A model generated the notes under the pieces. That model saw only the letters and a program-made list of their open reading frames with translations, ran no database searches and was not told the DNA's origin. Made by a program: the position numbers and the translations under genes. Positions 1 to 8,000 of a DNA stretch of 38,838 nt are shown in pieces. Position 1 is the first letter of the stretch; each line of letters opens with the position of its first letter. Source of the stretch: an uncultured Ruminococcus sp. (GTDB lineage Bacteria; Bacillota; Clostridia; Oscillospirales; Acutalibacteraceae); the NCBI GenBank assembly GCA_902766885.1, contig CACXFS010000047.1:1-38838 (forward strand), in the 5' to 3' direction.

Positions 1-190
1 CGGTTATAATACAAACGTTTCCTGTATTGCCGTAGGGGACGGGTTCCTACACGTCCCGAAACCTTACCGATATATCAATTTATAATTCGGGCAACCGTTT
101 TTTCAAAACAATCCGATTTTTCCACTCGATTTGCCTGCGGTGGCACACCGCCGTTTTGCCCATCGAGGCACTCGACAAATTATAGTTTAG
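1..190 (+). repeat. Dispersed composite repeat, copy A (REP-like hairpin plus AT-rich module)
   Basis: A GTAG tetranucleotide (32-35) precedes a hairpin with stem GGGACG (36-41) and CGTCCC (52-57). It is followed from about 63 by a module found again near 19200, 33330, 34690 and, inverted, 38567-38660. The module has GGGCAA (98-103) pairing with a TTGCCT/TTGCCC downstream, and ends in an imperfect version of the GTCGAG-GCA-CTCGAC mini-hairpin (about 161-174). A short extra hairpin (GGTGGCACACCGCC type, about 138-152) is inserted only in this copy. No coding function is evident. The left edge lies at or beyond the window start. Confidence 0.75.
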
Positions 191-261
191 CTTATTAACC
201 GGTGAACTTTTCTGTGAAATATTAGTATAATTTCCCGCTCGGTTTTGTGCGATACTACGGC

Positions 262-290
262 TTGAAAGCGAATGCTGACTGTGATAAAAT
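262..290 (+). promoter_or_regulatory. Promoter for the cell-wall-hydrolase-like gene
   Basis: TTGAAA (262-267), a 17-bp spacer and TAAAAT (285-290) form a good sigma-A promoter about 35 bp before the start codon at 325. An AGGTGA ribosome binding site lies at 313-318. Confidence 0.6.
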
Positions 291-324
291 TAAAGTGTAT
301 AATGATTTATTCAGGTGATTAGGT

Positions 325-1116
325 TTGAGAAATTTTTTTGATAAAAAAATCAACAAGGTGCTGTCGGTTGCGCTTATTTTGGTTTCAATTCTTGTTGTAA
401 TTCAGACCGCTTTTGCAAGCGGAACGCTGAAAGCAGGCGAGAACGAACAAACAGCTCTTGCATCAAACATCAACCCGAAAATTGATGAAATTGTCGCAGG
501 CGAGGGAATTGTGCTTACAACGACAGAGCCTGTTTCAACAACAGAAAAACCGACGCAGACAACAACTGTTGCTCCGTCAACAAAGGCAACTAAGGCAACA
601 AAACCGTCTACTGCACAAGCCACAACGCAGGCGGCAACAATACCATTTGCAACGGCGATTCCTCCGCAGACTCCTGCTGATTATAATGCGCAGTGGAACG
701 CAGGCTATCTTGTCGCAATCGACAACCCCGACACAACGTATGAGTGTGGTCAGGTTACGCTTTGCGACGCTGACAGAGATTTGCTTGAACGCCTTTGTAT
801 GGGCGAGTTCGGTTCGGGCGGATTTGTCGGTGCGGCGCTGATTGCACAGGCGGTTAAGGACGCAATGTGCTTTGACGGCTACACAAGTGTTCAGGCTGTT
901 ATCGACGACTGCCACTACACGGGCAGAACGGACATAGGCACAAACGAAACCTGTAAGCAGGCGGTCAGATATATTTTTGATGAAAACCACGACGCTGTTC
1001 AGCACAGGATTATGTATATGTATAACCCGAATCTTGTGCATAGCGCATTTCACGAAAGCCAGAATTACATTCTTACATATCAGGACGTAAGATTTTTTGA
1101 CCGCTGGGGATATTAA
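325..1116 (+). CDS. Secreted cell-wall hydrolase-like protein (SleB/Hydrolase_2-like)
   Basis: The 263-residue protein starts at a TTG with a well-placed AGGTGA site about 7 nt upstream. Residues 1-32 form a signal peptide (charged start, hydrophobic stretch, AFA-S cleavage region). Residues about 68-115 are a Thr/Pro/Ala-rich linker. The C-terminal domain (about 125-263) has the layout of SleB-type cell wall hydrolases: an early acidic residue in a LCMGEFGSGG segment followed by an AALIAQAVKD helix, and a C-terminal aromatic segment ending FFDRWGY. That family cleaves peptidoglycan, often in spore cortex or cell-wall turnover. There is no dockerin, so it is not an obvious amylosome part. A convergent terminator follows. 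The family match is from motif memory and the domain is divergent; a hypothetical secreted protein is the alternative. Confidence 0.6.
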   Translation: MRNFFDKKINKVLSVALILVSILVVIQTAFASGTLKAGENEQTALASNINPKIDEIVAGEGIVLTTTEPVSTTEKPTQTTTVAPSTKATKATKPSTAQATTQAATIPFATAIPPQTPADYNAQWNAGYLVAIDNPDTTYECGQVTLCDADRDLLERLCMGEFGSGGFVGAALIAQAVKDAMCFDGYTSVQAVIDDCHYTGRTDIGTNETCKQAVRYIFDENHDAVQHRIMYMYNPNLVHSAFHESQNYILTYQDVRFFDRWGY

Positions 1117-1130
1117 GTCGAGTGCGGTAT

Positions 1131-1180
1131 AAAAAGGTCGGAGCACCGTTTTGAACGATGTTCCGACCTTTGTTCTTTTA
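1131..1180. terminator. Bidirectional terminator between convergent genes
   Basis: GGTCGGAGCA (1136-1145) pairs with TGTTCCGACC (1159-1168, one G-U), and the loop contains a further CGTT/AACG pair. A T-rich run follows on plus and the AAAAA before the stem gives a T-run on minus, so it can serve both the hydrolase gene and the ABC permease gene. Confidence 0.8.
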
Positions 1181-1190
1181 TTATTCGTCA

Positions 1191-1226
1191 GGTTGCCCGA
1201 CTCAAATTTGCGTGCCGAGGCACTTG
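1191..1226 (+). repeat. Partial copy B of the dispersed repeat (3' end only)
   Basis: A GGTTGCCCGA stretch followed by a GCGTGCCGAGGCACT segment matches the end of the conserved module in the other copies (the GTCGAGGCACTCGAC mini-hairpin region). It sits against the stop codon of the permease gene at 1229. The GTAG hairpin part is missing. Confidence 0.45.
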
Positions 1227-1228
1227 GC

Positions 1229-2107
1229 TCAGCCTTTGACTGCGCCAGCCATAACACCCTTGATGATGTATTTCTGGCAAGCAAAGTAGAAGATAATAAT
1301 CGGGATGATTGCAAGCACGAGCATAGCCATCATAGCCGCCATATCAATTGAGCCGTATCCCCCGCGCAGATACTGAATTGCCATCGGCAATGTCTTAACG
1401 TCGCTCAGGATAAGCGTCGGGAGCAGATAGTCGTTCCAAATCCACATTGCGTTGAGGATTGCAACGGTGATTGCCGACGGGCGGAGAATCGGGAAGTCGA
1501 TAAGAAAAAATGTTTTCAGCGGTCCGCAGCCGTCAATCATAGCCGCCTCCTCAATTTCGAGCGGAACGGATTTTACGAATCCTGCAAACATAAACACCGA
1601 AAGTCCTGCACCGAAACCGAGATAGATTATAACAATACCGAACATATTGTCAAGGTGGAGCATATTTGCAACCTGTGACATCGGGTACATAACCATCTGG
1701 AACGGTACAATCATCGAGAATGCAAAGAGCAGGTACAAAAGCTTGGTGTACCATGTCTTTACTCTGGTGATAAACCATGCGCACATTGCCGTTGCAAGCA
1801 CAATGAGAATTACCGAACATACGGTGATAAACAGCGATACGAAGAACGCACTGAAGAAGTCGATTTTTTCAATGCCGTTTGTATAGTTTTTCAGTCCGAC
1901 AAAGCTTTCTGCATTCGGGAAAGCAAACGGCTCGTTGCTGACATAAAGCTTGCCCTTGAAACTGTTCATCACAACAAGCAGGATAGGAGCAATGAAAACA
2001 ATGGAGATAATCATAAGGATTATGAATTTAACCCAGTCCTTGCCCGTCATCGGAGCACGGAGCTTTTCTTTTTTCTCCTTGATTTTGGTTTTAACCTTTT
2101 CAGCCAT
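1229..2107 (-). CDS. Carbohydrate ABC transporter permease, MalG-type
   Basis: The 292-residue protein is one of the two membrane subunits of a CUT1-class sugar importer. A basic N-terminus is followed by about six hydrophobic segments. The EAA loop is visible around residues 182-205 (EIEEAAMIDGCGPLK, then a FPILRPS segment), which contacts the ATPase. Its ATG shares one base with the stop codon of the upstream permease (TAATG), so the two are translationally coupled. The likely substrate, malto-oligosaccharide, is inferred from the divergent amylase and not from this sequence. No ATP-binding subunit is encoded nearby, so a shared MsmK/UgpC-type ATPase from elsewhere is probably used. Confidence 0.88.
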   Translation of the reverse strand: MAEKVKTKIKEKKEKLRAPMTGKDWVKFIILMIISIVFIAPILLVVMNSFKGKLYVSNEPFAFPNAESFVGLKNYTNGIEKIDFFSAFFVSLFITVCSVILIVLATAMCAWFITRVKTWYTKLLYLLFAFSMIVPFQMVMYPMSQVANMLHLDNMFGIVIIYLGFGAGLSVFMFAGFVKSVPLEIEEAAMIDGCGPLKTFFLIDFPILRPSAITVAILNAMWIWNDYLLPTLILSDVKTLPMAIQYLRGGYGSIDMAAMMAMLVLAIIPIIIFYFACQKYIIKGVMAGAVKG

Positions 2108-2961
2108 TAGTTTTCAACCTCCTTTCTTCTTGTTAAGAAGAGCTGTGTAAGCGCAATTGCCGCAACTATGAGGAAGAATATTACAGCCTTAGCCTGTCCT
2201 ACGCCCTGCCAGCCTACACGACCGTAGAAGGTGTTGTAGATGTCAAGCGCAAGCATCTGCGTTGACTTGCCGGGTGCGCCTGCCGTAAGAGCATAGTTCT
2301 GGTCGAACAGCTTGAACGAGTTTGTAAGCGTTAAGAACAGACAGATTGTAATTGACGGCATAACCTGCGGAATTGTGATGTGGAACAGCCTCTGAGCCGC
2401 ATTTGCACCGTCAATTTCCGCTGCCTCAATAAGGTCGGGCGAAATATTCTGAATGCCCGAAATGTAAATAATCATCATATATCCTATCAGCTGCCAGTTC
2501 ATCAGTATGACGAGTCCCCAGAAGCCGTAAGAAGCGTCGGTTGTAATTGTGGCGTTAAAGTAATGAAGAACGCCGTTGATAATCATAAGCCAGATATAGC
2601 CCAGCACGATACCGCCGATAAGGTTCGGCATAAAGAAGATTGTTCTGAATACGTTGGTGCCTCGAAGCGCCTTTGTAAGCAGCATTGCAAACAGAAAGGC
2701 GAGAATGTTGATTGTGATAACGGACACAATCGTAAATTTCACCGTAAACCACAGCGCATTTATAAAGTCCTCGTTTGCAAAAGCTTTGAGATAGTTGTCA
2801 AAGCCTACCCATTTTGCATTTTTTACTGTTTTGAATTTGCAGAAAGAGAGATAGATTCCCATAATAAACGGAATCAGAAACGAAATGAGAAATGCGACAA
2901 CGGTCGGAAGTGCAAGCACAGGAAACCATTTTTTTATTGCCTTTTGCATATTTTCCTCCAT
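2107..2961 (-). CDS. Carbohydrate ABC transporter permease, MalF-type
   Basis: The 284-residue protein is the partner membrane subunit of the importer. It has about six hydrophobic segments and an EAA loop near residues 175-200 (DLIEAAEIDGANAAQRLF, then ITIPQVMPS). It lacks the long periplasmic insertion of enteric MalF, as is usual in Gram-positive CUT1 systems. Translation starts at the ATG at 2961 and ends inside the next gene's start codon. A hairpin at 3001-3034 separates it from the solute-binding protein gene and probably lowers permease expression relative to the binding protein. It should form a heterodimer with the adjacent MalG-type subunit. Confidence 0.88.
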   Translation of the reverse strand: MEENMQKAIKKWFPVLALPTVVAFLISFLIPFIMGIYLSFCKFKTVKNAKWVGFDNYLKAFANEDFINALWFTVKFTIVSVITINILAFLFAMLLTKALRGTNVFRTIFFMPNLIGGIVLGYIWLMIINGVLHYFNATITTDASYGFWGLVILMNWQLIGYMMIIYISGIQNISPDLIEAAEIDGANAAQRLFHITIPQVMPSITICLFLTLTNSFKLFDQNYALTAGAPGKSTQMLALDIYNTFYGRVGWQGVGQAKAVIFFLIVAAIALTQLFLTRRKEVEN

Positions 2962-3000
2962 TTGTCATTTGTAAGCACCGATTAAACCGGCGCTTCATTT

Positions 3001-3034
3001 AAAAACCTCCTGCCCCCGAGGGAGCAGGAGGTTT
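3001..3034 (-). terminator. Leaky terminator or mRNA-stabilising hairpin inside the ABC operon
   Basis: AAACCTCCTGC (3003-3013) pairs perfectly with GCAGGAGGTTT (3024-3034), and the loop is itself C/G-rich. Read on minus, the stem is followed by TTTTT. It lies between the binding-protein gene and the permease genes, where partial termination or 3'-end protection commonly makes the binding protein more abundant. Confidence 0.75.
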
Positions 3035-3077
3035 GCAGTTTATTATTTGATTGATGCAATCAGAACAAGGTTAAAAC

Positions 3078-4472
3078 TTATTCTGCAGTTGCCTCACGCT
3101 CTGTCTTCCAAGAAGACTTAGCGTCGTCAACAACCTTTGACCAGTCCTTCTGTCCCTGAACATACTCGAGGAGAGAAGCACCGAATTCGTTCTTCCAGTT
3201 TTCTGAAGGAATACCTGCGAATGTCCAAACTACAGACTCCATACCGTCTTTTTCCATCCATGAAAGAACTTCCTTAGCAAGAGGATCAGTGGGCTTTTCA
3301 TCGTCGCCGAATGATGTGAACGGAGCGATGAATCCGAGGTCGTTTGTTACAGCCTTCTTGCCGTAATCGCTTGTGAAGAGCCACTCGAGGAAGTCGATTG
3401 ATGCCTGCTGTGTAGCTTCGTCAACCTGACTGTTGATAGCAAAGTAGTTTTCTGTACCAACGCAGAGGCCCTGCTTGTCTTCGCCTTCAATGCCCATGTA
3501 GAGAGGTAAGAACTTGATGTTTTCTTCCTTAACAACGTTACCGTCAACGCCGCTAACCTGTGACCAAGCCCAGTTACCGTTCTGAATCATAGCGCACTTG
3601 CCTGTAGCAAACTCAGCCATTGACTCGTCAACAGTCTTGCTGCCGAGGAGTTTCTTGTCTGTGCATGAGTTGTCTGTGTAGAGGTCAAAGAGGTTCTTGT
3701 AGTTGTCCGAATATTTGAACTCAAGCTCGTTAGCGTTCAGGCATGTTGTAATCGGGCTTTCGGAGCCTGTGTTGAATTCATAGTAAAGCGGAACGTTCAT
3801 AAGGTGAGTCTGCCATCTCCAGTCGTCACCTGTCTTGAGTGATGTTGAGCCGAATACACCGTCAATTCCGAGCTCGTCCTTCTTTGAAGTCATATCTTCA
3901 ACAACAAGCTTGAGTGTATCAAAGCTCTTGATTTCGTCTGTTGACTTAACCTTTGCGCCGTCAGTCTTGAAGTACTTCTGCATAATCTCATCATTGTAGA
4001 TGATGCCGTAGCCTTCAACTGCATAAGGAACGCCGTAAACGCCTTCGTCCTTTGTTACTGCAAGAGTCTTGTCGGAGAGAAGGTTGTAAAGCTCTGTGTC
4101 CTTAAGGTCTGCGCAGTAGTCAGCCCAGTTCTGATAACCAACAGGTCCGTTAATCTGGAAGATTGTCGGCGGATCTGACTTTGCAATTTCAGATGTGAGA
4201 GTTTTCTCGTACTCACCCGAAGCGGCTGTCTTAACCTTAACCTCGATGCCTGTTTCTTCCTTGTACTGCTTAGCAATAGCCTCGTACTTGTCAGCAATTT
4301 CGGGCTTGAAGTTTAAGAAGTAAATCGACTTAACGCCTGATGTGTCAGCCTTGCTGCTTGAGCCTGATTCAGAACCGGAACCCGACGAGCTTGAGCCGCC
4401 GCATCCTGCAAAAGCTGTAGCCATCATGCAGCCTGCCATTGTAAGGGCAAGGACTTTTTTTGACTTTTTCAT
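3078..4472 (-). CDS. Extracellular sugar-binding lipoprotein of an ABC importer
   Basis: The 464-residue protein has a lipoprotein signal peptide with lipobox AFAG-C, so Cys24 would be lipidated. A Ser/Gly-rich linker (25-45) follows, then a SBP_bac_1 type fold: the segment near residues 75-100 (EETGIEVKVKTAASGEYEKTL type) and a central FATGKCAMIQNGNWAW segment are typical of CUT1 maltose/oligosaccharide-binding proteins. It captures sugar outside the membrane and delivers it to the two permeases encoded downstream. It is first in the operon, divergent from the starch-degrading amylase at 5030, so starch-derived malto-oligosaccharides are the most likely ligand (inference). Confidence 0.88.
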   Translation of the reverse strand: MKKSKKVLALTMAGCMMATAFAGCGGSSSSGSGSESGSSSKADTSGVKSIYFLNFKPEIADKYEAIAKQYKEETGIEVKVKTAASGEYEKTLTSEIAKSDPPTIFQINGPVGYQNWADYCADLKDTELYNLLSDKTLAVTKDEGVYGVPYAVEGYGIIYNDEIMQKYFKTDGAKVKSTDEIKSFDTLKLVVEDMTSKKDELGIDGVFGSTSLKTGDDWRWQTHLMNVPLYYEFNTGSESPITTCLNANELEFKYSDNYKNLFDLYTDNSCTDKKLLGSKTVDESMAEFATGKCAMIQNGNWAWSQVSGVDGNVVKEENIKFLPLYMGIEGEDKQGLCVGTENYFAINSQVDEATQQASIDFLEWLFTSDYGKKAVTNDLGFIAPFTSFGDDEKPTDPLAKEVLSWMEKDGMESVVWTFAGIPSENWKNEFGASLLEYVQGQKDWSKVVDDAKSSWKTEREATAE

Positions 4473-4535
4473 TTTTAGAATCTCCTTTAAAAAATATAAG
4501 TATTAAGAAATTTTTTGCCGTAAATGCTGAAATAT

Positions 4536-4548
4536 TGCGCAAAGCGCA
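4536..4548. promoter_or_regulatory. Palindrome in the leader of the ABC operon (possible operator)
   Basis: TGCGC-AAA-GCGCA is a short perfect dyad about 35-50 nt downstream of the predicted transcription start. It resembles half-site patterns of LacI/MalR-type regulators, but the central CG of a standard cre or MalR site is absent. Function is a guess. Confidence 0.3.
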
Positions 4549-4590
4549 TATGTAATCAGCCTCCAAACTGCGGCAACCTTTCCAAGTGTT

Positions 4591-4619
4591 ATCATAACAT
4601 TAAATTCAAAAATTATCAA
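4591..4619 (-). promoter_or_regulatory. Promoter of the sugar ABC operon
   Basis: Read on minus: TTGATA (4619-4614), 17-bp spacer, TATGAT (4596-4591). Predicted start near 4584 leaves a leader of about 110 nt before the binding-protein gene. Confidence 0.6.
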
Positions 4620-4806
4620 TAGGGTTTTATATATTTTTTATAATTTTTTTTTAATCTTTATGAAAAATTGGTAATTTTATAAGGCTTAATGCGGCTTTAT
4701 GTGAAAAAAAGCTGAATTTTGCAGGCTGTTATTTGTTCTTGTAAATTGAGCATTCTGTCGAAAATAAAGAGTAAAATATATGAAATATAGCTAAAACCCA
4801 ATTATT

Positions 4807-4906
4807 AGTATCAAATTGTTAAATTTTATTACAATTAAGTATCAACACAAAAAACAGGCAAAAAGTAAAATTGCATAAATTCTACCGTTTTGCATTGTGT
4901 ATAATG
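4807..4906 (+). promoter_or_regulatory. Upstream region of the amylase gene: repeats and a possible -10
   Basis: The 557-bp gap between the divergent operons is very AT-rich. Two AGTATCAA direct repeats (4807-4814, 4838-4845), 31 bp apart or about three helical turns, flank an AATTGT/ACAATT inverted repeat. TATAAT occurs at 4901-4906 without a convincing -35, which would suit an activator-dependent promoter. A TGTATGG/CCATACA hairpin lies near 4971-4997 in the presumed leader. These are visible patterns only; no regulator is identified. Confidence 0.35.
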
Positions 4907-5029
4907 ACGTTTTTATCTTTTTAAAGCTTTTATTATAGAATTTATATATAAAGTATGTTAAAATTTTATTTGTATGGGAAATTTTTCTAATCCATACATA
5001 TTTAGAAGTTTTGAAAGGAGATCAAACAC

Positions 5030-8000
5030 ATGAAAAGAAAAGGATTACTGAAGTGCTTAAGCGCTGTTTTAGTGCTTTGCATGATACTGTCCTGCATTTC
5101 TTTCTCATTTGCAACTGCCGGTGCAGCGAGCGTTGGCGAAACAAGCATTGTTTCAGCCTCGTCAACTGCCGCTGACGACAATTTCACATGGGATAATGCA
5201 TCAGTATACTTCCTTCTCACCGACCGTTTCAAGAACGGCAACACATCAAACGACCACTCATACAACAGAGGACTTGACCAGAACGGCAATGTCGTAACCG
5301 GAATCGACACAAGAGGTACATTCCACGGCGGCGACTTTGCAGGCGTAACACAGGCAATCAACGAGGGATATTTTGACGACCTCGGCGTAAACGCTATCTG
5401 GATTTCAGCTCCCTACGAGCAGATTCACGGTTACGTTGTAGGCAGCAACGAAAATCCCAGCTACGCTCACTACTCATATCACGGCTACTATGTTCTTGAC
5501 TACACACAGACCGACGCTAACTTCGGTACTGCCGAGGAGTTCGGAACTCTTGTTGACACAGCTCACGAGCACGGAATCAGAGTTATTCTCGATATCGTTA
5601 TGAACCACTCGGGCTACAACTCGCTCTACGATATGGACGAGTACGGCTACGGTACTGTTAAATCGGGCTGGGAGAACGATTACTTCAGCCATCAGAACAT
5701 TAATAACACAACCTACCACAGCTACATCGACTACGACTCAAGCACAGCCGACTGGGCAAACTGGTGGGGTGCTGACTGGATTCGCTGCGGCGTTGCAGGC
5801 TACACAGCAGGCGGCGGCGACAACCTTACAATGTCGCTTGCAGGACTTCCCGATTTCAAGACAGAATCAACTGCAACAGTAGGAATTCCGAACATTTTAA
5901 AGACAAAGTGGACAAAGGAAGGCAGACTTTCTCAGGAAACAAACGAGCTTTCCGCATACCTGAGCAAAACAGGCAAAAAGCAGACTGTTACCAACACTAT
6001 TTCATACTGGCTTTCAACATGGGTAAGAGATTACGGCGTTGACGGTTTCCGCTGCGACACCGCAAAGCACGTTGACCTTGCTTCGTGGAAAACTCTTAAA
6101 GACACCTGCGTTGACGCTCTTAAGGAATGGCGTCAGAACAATCCCTCAAAGCCGGGTGCTGACTGGGACGAGGACTTCTGGATGACAGGCGAGTGCTGGG
6201 ACCACAACATCGGCTACGGCTATGACAGCTACTACACACAGGGCGGCTTTGATTCAATGATTAACTTTGAAACTCAGGGCGGCGGATTGCTTTCAAGCGA
6301 CAAAATCAAAGACATTTACAACGGCTACGCATCAGCCATCAACTCAAACGACAAGTTCAACCAGCTTTCTTATATTTCATCACACGACTCCACTCTTGCA
6401 AGAGGCAACCTTATTTCAACAGGCTCTGCATTCCTGCTCCTTCCGGGCGGTATTCAGATTTTCTACGGTGATGAAACAAACCGTCCGCTTGTTTCGGGTG
6501 TTCCCAACGACGGCAACGGCGGTGCAGGTCACTCACTGCGCAGTGATATGAACTGGGATTCTGCTGACTCAGCCGTACTTGCTCACTGGCAGAAGGTCGG
6601 TACATTCAGAAACAACCACGTTTCTATCGGTGCAGGCGACAACACAGACCTTTCAACAACCTCGGGCTACGCTTTCGGCAGAACATACAGCAAGAACGGC
6701 GTAACCGACAAAGCAGCAGGCTGTATCTATGCAAGCTCCAACACAAGCGTTACAATTGACGTTTCCTCTCTCTGGGCAGACGGTCAGTACCTTGTAAACG
6801 CATATGACCAGTCATCTGCAACTGTTACAAACGGCAAGGTAACATTCAACAGCGGCGCAAACGGCACAATCCTAATTCAGGAGCCCGACGGCAGACCGCT
6901 TATGTCCGTAAAGGGCGAGGCTAAATTCTCGGGTACACAGAATGTTACGGTTTCTCTTGAGGAGTGCACCAGCGCAAAGTGCTCAATCGACGGCGGCAAC
7001 AAGTTCATCGTTAAGGACGGCGACAGCTTTACAATCGGCAACACTGCTTATGACGGCGACACAATCAAGATTACTCTTGAGGGCGAAAACGAAAAGGGCA
7101 GTGCAAAATCAGAATTTACATTCGTAAAGGTAGCTCAGGGACAGTCAACTACTGATCCCACAACCACTACTCAGCCTGCTGAGAAGGCAAAAATCACAGT
7201 AAAGACATGGGACGGCTCAGCTCCCTATGCTTATGTATGGACAGGCTCAAGCACGGCTCTCAACGGCGCATGGCCCGGCAAGCAGATGACTCAGAAAGAC
7301 TCTGACGGCAACTACGTTCTCGAGCTTGACACAACAGAAACCTACAATGTTGTTCTCAACAACGGCAGCGGCACACAGAGCGCAGACCTTAAGAACTTAA
7401 ACGGTGCGTCAGTTCTCGAGGTTACAAATTCTTCCTATAACTCAAAAATAGTTTCAACAGGTTCATCGGGCGGCGGAAGCACAGAGCCTACCGAGGATTC
7501 GGTTGTTATCCACGTTAAGCCCTACAACAGCTCTACCGTTCCCTATATCTATGTATGGGACGACGACAAGACAGAGCACTTGGGTGCTTGGCCGGGAACA
7601 AAGCTTTCCGAAAAAGACGAGGACGGCAACTACATCGTTACAATCCCCAACACATCTTCCGTAAACGCTATTCTTAATCTCGGCAGCGGCAACGGACAGA
7701 CAGGCGACATCACAGGTATCACTGGCGAGGTTCTCCTAACAGTTACAAACGAGGGCTGCACCTCATACAAGCTTGAAAAGATTGAAACTCCGTTGAGCGG
7801 AATGGCTCTCCTCAAAAAGGAAGCAAGAGAGGTAAAGATTATGACAGCCTCCGACTACACCTCCGCAAGCTGGAGCACAGTAAGCTCACTTATGACATCA
7901 GCCGACGCACTTATTGCACAGGGCGACGCTGCTGACGAAACAGCAATCACCGAAATGACTGCAAAGCTACAGAGCGCAAAGAGCGCACTTAAACTTGCAC

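Noticed and set aside
577..1314. 245-residue open frame on minus over the hydrolase gene
   Set aside because: Cys/Arg-rich shadow of the plus gene that runs through a terminator and into the next gene.
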